A stretch of 64,000 nt of DNA from Emydura subglobosa (taxonomy: Eukaryota; Chordata; Testudines; Chelidae), in contig ML679989.1 in NCBI GenBank assembly GCA_007922225.1, forward strand, positions 22,420,838-22,484,837. The letters run 5' to 3'. The notes under the pieces were generated by a model. That model saw only the letters and a program-made list of their open reading frames with translations, ran no database searches and was not told where the DNA came from. The position numbers were made by a program, and so were the translations under genes. Below, in pieces: positions 42,194-53,300 of the stretch (positions within the stretch are counted from its first letter, which is position 1; every line of letters starts with the position of its first letter).

Positions 42194-42851
42194 TGTGGTA
42201 ATCAGTGTATTGGTCACCGATGTTTGTCAGTGTAGGCTGTGTGCATGTGTCCCTGTGTAAATGCTGTCCCAGCTCTGATCAGGAAACTGAGACGGCTGTC
42301 ATGATCAAATGAGTCGACACGACCACAGATTAGCTGAGCAACGAAGGCACCCGGGCCAGGTTTATTGCGTGAGGCCCAATAAGAAGTGACCTACAGAGTC
42401 ACAGACAATGACGGGACTTTCCATTATCCCCTAGACGGGACGCCAGTATTCCCTCTGACACCCTCTTTTATACACTGTTACATACACTTTCGTTCTGCCC
42501 CCTTTGACGTAGGTAGTTGCCACCCTCTCGACGTAGTATAATACCACCTTTTTCCGTTGATTGGCTGATTTGGGCAAAACAACTCCATTTATCACTTTTT
42601 AGTCATTGACATTCATCAAAGTGTCATTTTAGAGAGTTAGTTCTCTTTGATATCTCGGTGCCTTCTGTACCTGCAACATAATTTGCATTTTAGTAAAATT
42701 TTGGCAATCTGTATACTTGCAGTATCAGCACTTTCCTGTGCCAATTTCAGCTAGCTTAGTTTTTTTCCACTTATACTCCTGTTCACTTGGCTTTTTCCGC
42801 TTAGGCCTTAGCCTGTTTACAGGCCTTATGACAGGTCTTATACTTACTACA
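42194..42851 (-). repeat. ERV-B 5' LTR
   Basis: 658 bp, edges 'tgtggtaatcagtgtattgg' and '...tacttactaca'. TATAAAA on minus at 42466-42472; AATAAA on minus at 42361-42366. Colinear with the 3' LTR. Confidence 0.92.
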
Positions 42852-42959
42852 GAACTCACTCTCCCGCATATAAATGTGGGTTTTGTTACTGATTGGAATT
42901 TGTCTCTGTTTAACTTTGGAGTTTTATTCCTGGATGCAGGAGAGGAGTGGAGGGTAGAG

Positions 42960-43090
42960 TGAGCTAGAGTGGGGGAGCAGGGAGCTAGGACTCCTGGGTT
43001 CAATTCTGGCCTCTACATAGAAGTGAGTTTTAGCCCAAATGCCCCTGCAAAGATCACTCCTTGTTTCACCCTTGATTAATCATTACCCCC
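42960..43090. repeat. SINE-like fragment
   Basis: Contains 'gctaggactcctgggttcaa' and 'ttctggcctctacatagaag', the words that precede the MIR-type core in several copies here. Short and degraded. Confidence 0.45.
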
Positions 43091-43735
43091 TCGGGGGTCA
43101 CTCGCAGGGACACTTGGAGTTAAGATTCAGGACCCCTGTATATTCTTTCTGTAATGCTTTTATCCTAAAAGAAATGGACTGTGCGCTGTGAAATCTGGCA
43201 GGTGACTGGTCATTCTTCTCCTTGTCCCTGAGACAGCACAAACGACAGGTGCTCAGACCTGTGGAGCTAGTTACAGCAAATTGCAGGGCGGTTTCAAGCT
43301 TAAATCCCTGGTCTAGAGGGAGAGGTAGATGGCTCTCCACCCAAAGAGAGGTGACAACCAGAGGTGTGGGCTCTGAGGGGCTGCCATGAAGGGGGCAGAG
43401 ATGCAATTAACCCTGAAACTGCAAGACTCACAAGAGTCTGTTCTGGCCCTAAAGGCTATGAAAAGTCGATCACATGGTTACTTTGTCCTTCCGCCCCACC
43501 AATCCTCACCCACTACTTTGACTGAGCCACTAGATTCCATCAGCTGCCAGCTACACGGTGAGCTCCTCTGAGGTGGAACTGTCTGGGCACCACCCGGCAC
43601 AATAGGTTCCCCATCTCAGTTACTATGTCTGCCAAGCTCCGGGCGCAGTGGGGGGGGGTCTGTTGCTGTGTGTCTAAGCAGTGCCTGCCACAAAGGGGTG
43701 CCAGTCCCTGAGCATCTGTGCGGTGCTTGGCACAA
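43091..43735. other. No gene seen
   Basis: GC-balanced intergenic DNA with overlapping short frames on both strands and a G-run near 43651. No recognisable domain. Confidence 0.35.
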
Positions 43736-44510
43736 GGGAGAGTCCAGCCCAGGCGAGGCAACTCTGGTTAAATTAGGTTAATTAACCTGCACCTGGGGAG
43801 AAGCAGGGCTGGAAAGGTTGATGGAGCCCAGCTGGGAAGAAACAAGTGGGGATGGTATAAAACCAGGAAGTTGGGAGCTGCCGCTCCTTGGGAGAAGGGA
43901 CAGGGGGTGTTTGGGGTTTGGGGTTATGGAGTGAAGCAGTGATTCCCTAGAAGGAGGGAGGTTCTGCTGGTAAGCCCAGAGAAGGGGTGAGCCGGCAGAG
44001 ATCCAGGGAAATATCGAGAGGGATGGCAGCAAGCAACCCATCATTGCTAGACAGAGGGTCCCCCTGGGCTGGACCCTGCAGTAGCGGGTGGACCTGGGTT
44101 CCCACCCCACCCACTGGGGCAGCAGCACAGACCTGGCCATGGAGCAGAAGGCTGCCTCGGACAATTGTCTGTTGGGACTTTCCTACCCTGGAAGGGGAGG
44201 ATTTTAATGACCTGGCCAGAGGGACAAGCCACGAAGATAGAGGTCTCAGAGTTTCAGAGACATGGCGGGGCGCATGGATGAGCCGTGGAAGGAGGTGCTG
44301 GGCCTGGAAGGTGAGACTCCCCAGGCATCCTAGCGGTGAGTAGACCCCATGATGGTCCTGAGCTCTGTTACTGTTTGTCTGTGCAGCACTGGCACGCCGC
44401 TGTCCTAATCTCTGTGGCTTTGTGTGTCTGGGTGGCACCCGGCCAGGTGGGGTCCTGATCTCACTGGTACTGTTTGTCAGTGCAGCCCCTGGCAGAACAG
44501 GGCTCCGGTC
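43736..44510 (+). repeat. LTR-like GC-rich repeat with TATA box
   Basis: Begins near 'ttaattaacctgcacctggg' and includes 'ggtataaaaccaggaagttg' (TATA-like, 43856), a stretch of short GC-rich phrases, and 'ctctgttactgtttgtctgtgcagc' near 44370 repeated at 44467-44485 as 'ggtactgtttgtcagtgcag'. This arrangement resembles a Gypsy- or ERV-type solo LTR, but there are no confirmed ends. Confidence 0.35.
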
Positions 44511-44944
44511 TCAGTTGGGCCTCCAGGCAGTACCATAATAGACGCAATAAGTATAAAGGAGATCTGCCAGGCTGGCCTAGACCTGGGACACTTGACTTGA
44601 GGCTGTCCTAGGAAACCTTTCACCTCTAGGTCTGCAGGCTGAATGCTGCCCAGATTGCGAGCAGCCAAGAGCCATGGCATTGAGAGAAAAGGGCTGCAAC
44701 CGTTGGGGTCATTTTCACTAGCGAAGGATCTGGACCAGGGTTCTTCAGAAAGATGCAGAGACCTTTCCTTCTGCAAAGGCTGCTCGTGCGGGCGCAGTGC
44801 TGGGCTGCGTTCCAAGAGCTCTCTGTGAAGGAGAGGTGCCCGTGCGTGTGCACATGGCATGTTAACAGACAAGCTGCCAGTATGCAGCGCTCAGCGACGT
44901 GTAGCAGAGTTCCTGCCATTTGTAGGAGCAACACAACTTGCTGT
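44511..44944. other. No gene seen
   Basis: Short frames on both strands only; nothing recognised. Confidence 0.35.
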
Positions 44945-45135
44945 TGTGGGCAGATTGCAACTCGGGAGACTTGAGTTCAAGATTTGCCACAGGCTGCCTG
45001 GGTGACTTTGGGTCAGTTACCTATGCTGGACATGTAAAAGGAACATCTGACAACCTCTCTGCTGCTCAGCCTGTGAAATGGAGATGAAAACCCTTCCGCC
45101 CCTCACAGGAGTGAGGTTAGATGCACTGGTGTAAA
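44945..45135 (+). repeat. MIR/CORE-SINE-like copy
   Basis: Carries 'ttgagttcaagatttgccac', 'gcctgggtgactttgggtca', 'cctgtgaaatggagatgaaa' in MIR order. Confidence 0.6.
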
Positions 45136-45337
45136 TGAGGGGCCACGGAGGAACCCAGAGCGATGCATGTACTCAAGTAGAAATGGTATCTTTCCAAGGT
45201 TCCTCATACTTCCCCTAACCCTCCACTTAGCTCAGCCAGATGCCAGGAAAAAGAACATTTGAAATTAAGCTGATCAGGAATTATCTGGTGTTTGGTGTGT
45301 GTGGATCTCTTTCGTTGTTGGTTTTTTTGTTTTTTTT

Positions 45338-45437
45338 NNNNNNNNNNNNNNNNNNNNNNNNNNNNNNNNNNNNNNNNNNNNNNNNNNNNNNNNNNNNNNN
45401 NNNNNNNNNNNNNNNNNNNNNNNNNNNNNNNNNNNNN
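45338..45437. other. Assembly gap (100 N)
   Basis: Exactly 100 N, the usual placeholder for a gap of unknown length. The flanks are near-copies of each other (see findings), so an unresolved tandem or microsatellite region is likely. Open frames drawn through it are meaningless. Confidence 0.99.
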
Positions 45438-45529
45438 TTTTCTGGTGTTTTGTGTGTGTGGATCTCTTTTGTTGGGTTTTTTTTGGGGGGAGGCATGTTT
45501 TTGGTAGGCTAATGCCAATTTTTCTAAAA

Positions 45530-45890
45530 CAGAACTGCTCATTAAACAGTGTTGGTTCAATGAAACACCTGACCCCAAAAAATAGATATTTGGTTAAAAA
45601 TGTTCAAGATTGTTGAAGCATCACTTTTCAATCTTGTCACACCAGAAAGTTGTAAGGTGTTTGAGTCAAAACAGCTCTTGGTTTAGACATTTTAAAAAGG
45701 GGAGAAGGTCAATATTGACTGAAAAACTTTGAAATGATCAAAATGAAACATTTATTTTCCCCCAAGTGATTTCTTTTCAGTTTACACTGTTGAGATTTTG
45801 CTTTTTTCTGTTCTGACAAATTTCAAAATGTCAAAAATTCTCATGAGATGGGAAAACCTTTTCCCACCCAGCCCTGCTTTGAAAGGAGAC
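45530..45890. repeat. AT-rich non-autonomous DNA repeat
   Basis: Dense 'aaaattc'/'gaaatttt' words and 'gggaaaaccttttcccaccc' near the right end, resembling 33480-33800 and 57229-57690. Confidence 0.45.
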
Positions 45891-45919
45891 CTGATCACAT
45901 GTAGTCTGATAGACATGTA

Positions 45920-46310
45920 CCTTGGTGTCTACACATTACAGCCAAAAGCCAAAGTGAATTTGCTCAGTGTAAAAAGACCTAGGGGCATTAACGGCACTGG
46001 TGCTTTGGTGAGTTTTGCCAGCTGGGGATACGACCTGCCTTATGTTAGAGCTGTCTCTGTACCTACAATGTAAAGAAGTGTGTGTGTTAGAATTTAGCCA
46101 GGAAATGAAGGTTATAACCTCTGTTTTGATCAAAATGTGCCGTGACCTTGCCAATGGCCATGACTAATGACCCAAGCACTGCATTGACGCCCTGCACACT
46201 GACTCAGAGAGTACATCTACACAGGGATAAAAGACTTGCCACACAGCCACGGCTGGCACAGGTCAGCTGCAGGTTTTTGATCCCTGTGTAGACACACCCA
46301 GAGAGAACAG
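45920..46310. mobile_element. Two MITE-like segments with 'tgtctacac' ends
   Basis: At 45924-46065: 'ttggtgtctacacattacag' to 'gctgtctctgtacctac'. At 46208-46310: 'gagagtacatctacacaggg' to 'ccctgtgtagacacacccag', which are inverted (ctacacaggga / tccctgtgtag) and flank 'cacacagccacggctggcac'. No coding capacity. Confidence 0.55.
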
Positions 46311-47244
46311 GGCTATCTACTGAGCCCCCCACCCTCTTCCCTCCAGCACAGTGCCCCCTAGAACTTTTCTGGGACATTGGGATTAGCACTGACTCCAAGC
46401 ACTTCCGAGTGGGTCGCCCGCTCCACGCTCTGCAAAGCAGCATCCTCTAGCAGAGCAGTGGGCTCAGACTGACTGGCGGGGGGGGGACTGCATGTGGGGA
46501 GAGGCCGGGCCTGAGATACCAGCCAGAGCAGTGTTCTGTCAGAATTGGTGCATTCAATGAAGCAAGGCTCTTTCGTGTACCGGTCTTTGCCAGCACCAGG
46601 TGCAATCTGCAGGAGTGCTCCATTCAAGCAAGGCCCCCCGGGCTCTCCTCACTAAAGAAATACGTGGGTCGTCTTCACTTTGCCCAAACCAGGCTTCTAA
46701 TAATGTCCCTTGGAGGCACCATCATTATGTGCTTAAAAACCCAGCAAAAGTCAACAGCTTAATATTGGCGCAGCTGTGAGCGACCTTGAGGGAGAGAAAT
46801 ACACAAGGGGCCGGGCGGGGGGGAGTGAAGAGGAGGAACGGCAGAAACAAGGTGCAAGGTTATAAGATGCTGCAGAGAGAAAAGCTACGTCAGAGCTGAA
46901 GGAGAAATGTAAACAAATGAGTCATAGAAACAGACCTCCACCCCTCAACCCCCTCAGATAGACACTGAGGAACACGGAGATGAAAGACACCCTGATGAGA
47001 CGGGCGCCAGGAAACTGCCCAGGTCTGAGCTGTGATTTATGCTGCCTTCAGCAGGAGTTGCCTGAGAACTGGATGACGTGGAGATGGTTCTCAGGACTCC
47101 TAGTTCTATCCATGGCTCTGGGAGGAGTGTAGGGGTCTAACGCTTGAACTCCTGGGTTCTAGCCCTCCTTCTGGGGGCGTTTGTTCCAATACTCTTATGG
47201 CTAGAGAAGCACAGCTTGGCATGCGTGACTCTCGGATTGCATTT
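46311..47244. other. No gene seen
   Basis: Nothing recognised apart from SINE-like 'ggactcctagttctatccat' and 'cttgaactcctgggttctag' words near 47093-47165. Confidence 0.35.
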
Positions 47245-47400
47245 CTCTTTCATGTGGTAAGAGCAGAGTGGGCTGGGGGGTCAGGACTCCTGGGTTCTTT
47301 TTCCATCTCTGCCACAGACTCCCTGTATGACCTTGGGCAAGTCACTTGGCATTCATTTCTCCATGAGGGTTATTTTCTGACTGCACAAAACTCAGGGCAG
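47245..47400 (+). repeat. MIR/CORE-SINE copy
   Basis: Includes 'atctctgccacagactccct', 'gtatgaccttgggcaagtca' and 'tcatttctccatgagg', the MIR core in plus orientation. Confidence 0.75.
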
Positions 47401-48005
47401 CAAGGCTAAATTCATTCAGGCCTGGTTGGAGGTGGAGCTGCAGTCACAGGGGCCATAGAAAAGCCATTCTGACTGCTGGGGGGGGGCATGGGATTAGCAT
47501 TGTGGGGCAGGAGCTGTGTATTTGTACAGCCCCTGGCACAATGGGGTCCTGGGCCGTGACTGTGGCTCTTATGTTCTAATGCAAAAAGGAAAAGGAAAAA
47601 CAGAATTTCAGGATCCTATAAGAAGGGATCCCAGGAAAGAATCCAGCATGTTTGACGTTCTTTAGGGACATAGCAATGGCCAAACTGCATCAGCCCATTG
47701 GTTCGGCCATGCCCTTCTCCCACCCCTTGGAACTGTCCACGCTCTTCAGCTCCTACAAAGAAAATTGCGTATGTCACCCCATGGTCTTATTATTGTAAAC
47801 CCCCACCCCGTCCCCTGCTATGCCACACGAACACGTCTTGTCTCCCATCAGCACGTCCCATCTTTGGAGCACACTCTGTCTCTCGGTCTAGTGCCACACC
47901 CAGCACAATGGGGCCATGAGCCTTGACAGGGATCCTGGACAGGCCCTTCAGTGCTACAAAAGACCATGCTCAATATTTCACAAGGGAGGCTGGATCTGTG
48001 GTGAG
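47401..48005. other. No gene seen
   Basis: Intergenic; a 'gtacagcccctggcacaatg' phrase near 47525, a 3' SINE-type word, is the only hint of structure. Confidence 0.35.
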
Positions 48006-48170
48006 GGCGCCAGAGTGGGATTCCAGACAGCCCGTCTCAGTTCCCAGCTCCGCCGTAGACTCCCTGTGTCATTTGATGTGTGTGTGCCTTAGTTTCCCAT
48101 CTGTAAAATGGGGATAATGATGCCTTCTTTGGCGATTTAGAGCATCAGCTCCTTAAGGCAAGGACTGACC
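48006..48170 (+). repeat. MIR/CORE-SINE copy
   Basis: Includes 'cccagctccgccgtagactc', 'gtgccttagtttcccatctg' and 'taaaatggggataatgatgc'. Confidence 0.78.
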
Positions 48171-48810
48171 CTGCACAGAACTTGCCACCATGGAGCCAGA
48201 CCTCTAGGCATTGTTAGAGATCCACACGGCGTTAAATAGGACAGATCCCTGATTGCTGTGAATCTGCTCTACCTGCCCTGGAGTCCATGGACCAGATTCC
48301 CCAACTGGAGTGAACCAACTGTAACTCCGCTGGAGTCAGTGGTTCAGATGCCAAGTGATGTCAAAGTGGCCATCGCTATATGCAGTGAGATTTCTATACA
48401 TTTCTGGCCCAGTAGAATTACTTTCCTTGGTGCCCAGCTGATTGTGTGTTGTTGTAAGCAGGTTTTCAGTTGCAGAAGCTCCCTTTCCCATCTAGAGGGT
48501 GATGTTTACCCCTATGCAGTCCCTTGAAAACCCAATTTTCCATCAAAGAAAAGCTTCAAAGGAAAATGTACAACTAGTCCTTGACAACGATGATGAGGGG
48601 GTTTTATACAACTCACAATGTTCATGATTCATATAAATGTCTGATCCTTTTCTGAAATCTACTAAGCTGTTGATCTCAATAATGTTTTGTGGTGATCAGT
48701 TTTTCAGGCTAAGTGTGCAAATATAATAAATATTTTAGGACTTAAGTGGTATATAACCGTTAAACTCACCCTCTGCAAAAACAAGTGAACATAATATCAC
48801 ACCTCCACTT
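48171..48810. other. No gene seen
   Basis: Intergenic DNA with no recognised feature. Confidence 0.35.
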
Positions 48811-48903
48811 GAGGCTGGGAATTTCAATCAGGCCTAAAGAGAGCTAGGTGTCTAATTCCCATGGACTTTTAACTTCCTTTGGCCCTTTGGAAACCCCAGC
48901 CTC
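48811..48903. mobile_element. Palindromic MITE
   Basis: Clear inverted ends: gaggctgggaatttcaa and, reversed, gaggctggggtttccaaa, around 'ggtgtctaattcccatgg'. Confidence 0.7.
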
Positions 48904-49320
48904 AAAGACCAACTTTTTTTTCCTTTCATGTTTTTATTGTTTTGTTAAATTTCACCTTTTATTTGCCAGTCTCATAAATGGGTCCAGTCCTCTCCACACA
49001 CTGGTTTCCAGCTTTATTTTTAATTTGCACACCAAGAAGAAGCACAGGCAACTTAGAGACACGTTCCAATAAAACAGCTGAAGATGAAAAACAAAAACAA
49101 AACACCCCTCATTTTAGTCCTAGGTTTAGGTTTCATACACATTGAATGTTGCTCAAAATTCAAATGCAACGGATGCAGAAGACACAATACATATATACAA
49201 CAAGTCCAAAATACACTGCCTGTGAGGAGTGCAGAGTTCTCACATCCATTAAATATCCTGTTAGCATGTTTTCTTACTTTTTTATTTCTCTTTCTCTCTC
49301 TCTGTCTGAGTAGGGGGTAA
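48904..49320. other. No gene seen
   Basis: AT-rich intergenic DNA left of the first OR10G-like duplicate; it has a CT-rich stretch near 49284-49307. Confidence 0.35.
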
Positions 49321-50665
49321 AATTTACAAAACCACCGAAGTGACTTAGCAGAGTAATCCCATTTTCAAAAGCCATTAAGAAGCCCAGTTCTCCCTGGGAG
49401 CTAGGTGTTTTTGAAAGATCCCACTGGGTGCCTAAATATCTTCTAAAATGTGGCTTAAGCTCTAGATTTACAAAGAGGACGAGGTGCCTAGTGGGATGCA
49501 CTAAGATTCCTCAATAGGTCAGGTGCTGCTGACATTGGGTCCGTGCTAGCTGCTGAAGGGAATTATTTTCTTCCTTTTTTTGAGTTCGCAGAAGATGATG
49601 CCCTGGCTTCTGTAGATTTGTGCAATGAGGCTGAGATTTTCAAAGTCAGCTAGAAGATTTGGTTCTCCAATTCCTATTAATTTTAATGCAGACTGAGTGT
49701 GCCTATCCCTTAGGCAGCTTTGAAAATATCAGCCTGAAAGTGTGTCCAAGACAGCTAGATGCTTTTAGGAGCACTTCTATGATTTGTAGAGCTCCAGATA
49801 TACAGGTAGAACTCTACGCGGAAGGAGAGAGACAGACTCTCACATATGACACAAAAGAGCTATGTGGATGAATTTGTAGACTTATTTCAATGCTCACCCA
49901 CATGCTACTTCTGCAGTTGCAGCACATCAACGTGCAGTCGTCTGACCCCCTCTCAGTTTCTGCAGAGACCCTTTCACCTCCTTGTTCCTCAGTGTGTAGA
50001 TGACCGGGTTCAGCATGGGCATAGCTACATAGCCAAAGAGATGCACAGCGGTCACCAGCACTTTGCTCTGACGTGGCTGCATGTAAGCCAGAGCGCAGGG
50101 CCCAAAGAACAGCGTCACCACCGTCAGATGTGAGGTGCAAGTGGAGGCTGCTTTGCGTTGCCCTTCGGCTGAGTTCATCTTCAGGATGGAGTAGACGATG
50201 CAGATGTAGGATACAAGGATGAGGAAGAAGCAGGTCATGGCCACTACCCCAGTGTTGGTAAAGGTCACGGTCTCAATGATGTACGTGTCTGCTCAGGCCA
50301 GCTTGACCACAGGGAAGATGTCACAGAAGAAATAGTCCACCGTATTGGGCCCGCAGTAGGGCAGGGTGAAGGTCAGGCTGGTGAGAATAGTGGCGTGGAA
50401 GGAGCTGCTGACCCAGGTGCCGGCAGCCAGTATGGTGCACACCCTGCAGTTCATGATGATCAGGTAGCACAGTGGGTGGCAGATGGCCATGTACCTGTCA
50501 AAGGCCATGACAGTGCAGAGCAGGCCCTCGGTGCAGCCTAGGAACTGGAAGAAGAAGACCTGGGACATGCACCCGCCCAGCGAGATGGTTCTACTCTTGG
50601 CCCAGAGACTGACCAGCAATTTAGGGGTGCTGATAGAGGCGAATCCAAGGACCACAGAGAGATTG
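49321..50665 (-). repeat. Segmental duplication copy A (pair with 54930-56848)
   Basis: Shares with 54930-56848, in order: a MITE-bearing 3' flank ('gatttacaaagaggacgagg', 'ataggtcaggtgct'), a second flank block ('attaattttaatgcagactg', 'gtgcctatcccttaggcagc', 'aagacagctag') and an OR10G-like coding region. Copy B has about 600 bp of extra sequence at 55140-55755. Confidence 0.85.
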
Positions 50666-50867
50666 CAGTACATAGGGGTGTGCAGAAGTACATGGGGGTG
50701 TGCAGGCGGGAGTCAGCGAGGATGGCTGAAAAAATGAGCAGGTTGCCCAGGAGGGTGCAGAGGTAGAAAGCTAAGAAGCCGATGAAAGGAATGGTCTCAT
50801 GACCTTTGGTGTTGAGTATTCCTAACAGAATGAATTCTGACACCACAGTGTGATTCTCCATTTCCAT
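49927..50867 (-). pseudogene. OR10G-like olfactory receptor pseudogene (copy A)
   Basis: The likely start is the ATG at 50865-50867 (MEMENHTVVSEFILLG); an upstream ATG at 50894 is in frame. TM1 and 'SAILADSRLHTPMYF' are followed by a 20-bp tandem duplication (50667-50705) that shifts the frame and lands in the block at 50293-50673. That block has 'FLGCTEGLLCTVMAFDRYMA' and 'LPYCGPNTVDYFFCDIFP', features typical of OR10G-type receptors. A TGA at 50293-50295 replaces the Cys of KLAC, a residue of the conserved disulphide set. The last block, 49927-50268, has 'RKAASTCTSHLTVVTLFF' and 'PMLNPVIYTLRNKEVKG'. It is dead by at least two lesions. OR10G-like is from motif recall, not a search. Confidence 0.94.
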
Positions 50868-51130
50868 GTGAGATGGGGTCATTCCTGGAAGCACAGAGAT
50901 AATGCAGCCAGATTAGCAATCTCAATAAATTATGGTTTGTTTATTCATAGCACACCACAACTTAATCTACAAGGGTAAACCTTTCTAATCAACATAATTT
51001 AGGTGAAAGTGAGTGGAGAATCAGGATTTTAATATTTCATTGATTCTATTTCATGCTACTCAATTTAATTTTCCTTTCTTCTTTTCCATTCAACCATCTT
51101 CTATCTATTCAGTTCTTATAGAGCATACTA

Positions 51131-51193
51131 GGAAGAAGTACATGAGGGTGTGCAGGTGGGAGTCAGCGAGGATGGCTAATGAGACGAGCAGGC
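51131..51193 (-). pseudogene. Stray 60-bp olfactory receptor fragment
   Basis: The minus strand encodes 'LAILADSHLHTLMYFFLV', nearly the same as the TM1/loop of the copy A pseudogene ('SAILADSRLHTPMYF', about 50690-50750) and about 430 bp upstream of it in gene orientation. Both sides are unrelated. Confidence 0.8.
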
Positions 51194-51199
51194 TGGGGT

Positions 51200-51857
51200 C
51201 AGGTCCTCACTGTGCAGTGCAGAACGCAGAAAGAGGAAATGTCTGCCTTGAGGATCTTACCATCCAAAGACGAACAGACAAAGGGGATGTCCTACCCTAT
51301 TCTAGTTTCTTCTCTTCTCTCCTTTTCTAATTTCTTCTACTCTATTCTATATGGACGCTTACTATGGTGATAAAGATGGGGTATCTTAGAGCCTTCCATT
51401 GGTGGATGAGGGGATGTGGCTAACATTTATCATATGTGGTTTCTTTCTCTCACCCTCTCTGCACAGGGATTATTGGGTGTGCAGTGAAGTAGTTTGTTTT
51501 GGCAGGGATTCATTTTTATCAATGTAGGTGCTGCTCTGTGTTTGTGTTAAAGGAGAGGGTGCGGATGCAACATACGAACAAATAAATCTGATGAAGAATT
51601 GTCCCAGCTTTGTTAATGATATGAATTGTTTGGGTGTTTTATGGGAAAAAGGAAAAAGGAAAAAAGAGGAATAGTGACAGCTTGTCATCTGCTCAGCCAT
51701 GATCAGCAGGCTGCATTCTGTGACTATCACAACAGGGGATTTTTAAGGTCAGATTTGAAGGACAATAATGCAGTGTCTATTTGCATTTTCTTGGGGAGCT
51801 TTCCCCATTCATGAGAGGTGCTGCTGGAAGGGAGAAGGGGCCGTGTTGGGTTATCAC
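51200..51857. other. No gene seen
   Basis: AT-rich intergenic DNA with 'gaaaaaggaaaaagg' runs. Confidence 0.35.
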
Positions 51858-52120
51858 ATGCTGGCTACACTACAGAGCTTACAGCAGCGTCCCTGTAGCA
51901 CTGCTAATACAGACAGGCTAAGCCGATGGGACAGAGCTCTACCGTCATGTTAAATACTCCAGCCCCCGCAAGCAGCAGTGGCTATGTCAGTGGGAGAAGC
52001 TCTCCCACCAACACAGAGTTCTCCACATCAGTTAGGTCAGTGTAACTTACACCGGCTTATTCAACCCCCTGAACATCGTAACTTATACCGAGCTAAGCTG
52101 TGGTGTGTATATAGCCACAC
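51858..52120. mobile_element. MITE-like element with 'ctacactacagagct' end
   Basis: Left 'tgctggctacactacagagc'; right 'aagctgtggtgtgtatatagccac', an imperfect inversion of the left end. Contains 'tatgtcagtgggagaagctc' and 'ggtcagtgtaacttacaccg'. No coding capacity. Confidence 0.5.
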
Positions 52121-53300
52121 AGACATTAACGGAGAGAGGGAGATAAATGATGCACATCCACAACAGAGACAGGCAGACAGGTACTGCAGAGAGACACACG
52201 GGCAGATGGACGGATAGATTTTTCTCTAAAGAAAATATTTGGGTGATATCGCCCTTGAGTGAGGTGCAGACTGACAGATTTCAAGACAGGAAGAGACTGC
52301 GGGACAGAGAAAATCTTTACTAGACCAGATGTCTTACACTGGCTGCATTGGGAGAGGACGATCCAGCTGAATGGAATTCTCCTCTCCCCCTGCCGTGACC
52401 CCTGTGTAGAAGTGTCCAGCTTTTGTTATCCAGCCTGCAGACCTCATCGTCTCCGAAGGTAGCCAGAGATGTCCACAGCCTATTGCCACAGGCTGCTGCA
52501 GAGCCCCAGAGCTTTTTCACAGCTTCCCTCAGCCTTTAGGCTGTCCATGATCTTTAAATCACCCAAGGTCCCTTTGGGACCCGGTCTCTGAATCCCCTCC
52601 AGGCTCCTGGTCTGAGACCTCAGCAGAGTCACCAATTAACTGAGATTTTGCATCATTTTAGAAGACACTCACAGACCCCCCAGGACCAGCTGCTCAGCTG
52701 GCATAAATAAGTATAGCACTATTAACCTGAAAGGGCTGGATCCTCAGCTCCACCAGACTGCAGATTCTCCTCTCACTCACCATGATCTGAATCCTGAGTA
52801 ACTCCATTGGGTTCAATGGGGCTGATTCCTCTCTTTGATTCTTTGGAATCAAAGGAGCTATGTAGATTTACACCAGCTGTGAATCTAACCCATAAATGAT
52901 GAGGGGACATGGGATGTTAATTATCATCTAGTCTCTCCCACCATGTAACACAAGCCAGCGAATTCCACCCAGGAGTGTGAAATAGAAGTGAACTGGGCCA
53001 GGTGTTCACCTAGTGGTCTCTGTCACCAACAAACTTTCTCCTTGGTTTGTATTAGCTGCTGCTCCTGTGCCCCTTTCTGTCTCTTTGTGCACATGGATGT
53101 AGTCATGCAGTTGTGTGATTATCTGTGAGAGTGAAAGTCAGCGCTGTGCAGCTGGACAGCGTATGTCCCGTGCATCACTTGGGATCACTTTTTGCAATGC
53201 AGTACAGACTGGCAGTATAACGGTCCCTAGCAACTCCAGGAAGATCATGACCCCAGTGTCCTGGGTGCTGCTCAGACACAGCGTGAGACAGTCCCTGCCT
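52121..53300. other. No gene seen
   Basis: Includes a G/C-richer stretch (52330-52620) with 'cagcctattgccacaggctg' (partial inverted repeat) and 'gattcctctctttgattctt'. No recognised domain. Confidence 0.35.

Larger units (their letters stand above)
38193..42851 (-). mobile_element. Endogenous retrovirus B: two LTRs, tRNA-Trp PBS, pol scrap and env, internally deleted
   Basis: Minus-strand provirus of 4.66 kb. On the viral strand the order is: 5' LTR (42194-42851), primer-binding site (42175-42192), RNase H remnant (about 42005-42140), env region (about 41660 to 39125), polypurine tract (38858-38871) and 3' LTR (38193-38857). Leader, gag, protease, most of reverse transcriptase and integrase are absent. 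The LTRs differ by roughly one base in ten plus an indel of about 40 bp, so the insertion is old. I see no obvious target-site duplication. All coding parts have stops or frameshifts. Confidence 0.92.

Noticed and set aside
43947..44438. 163-codon open frame on minus (and 43987-44343 on plus)
   Set aside because: Falls in a GC-rich LTR-like repeat; both strands are open and no motif is present.
45204..45616. Open frames running through the N gap
   Set aside because: The gap is of unknown sequence and length, so the frames are artefacts.
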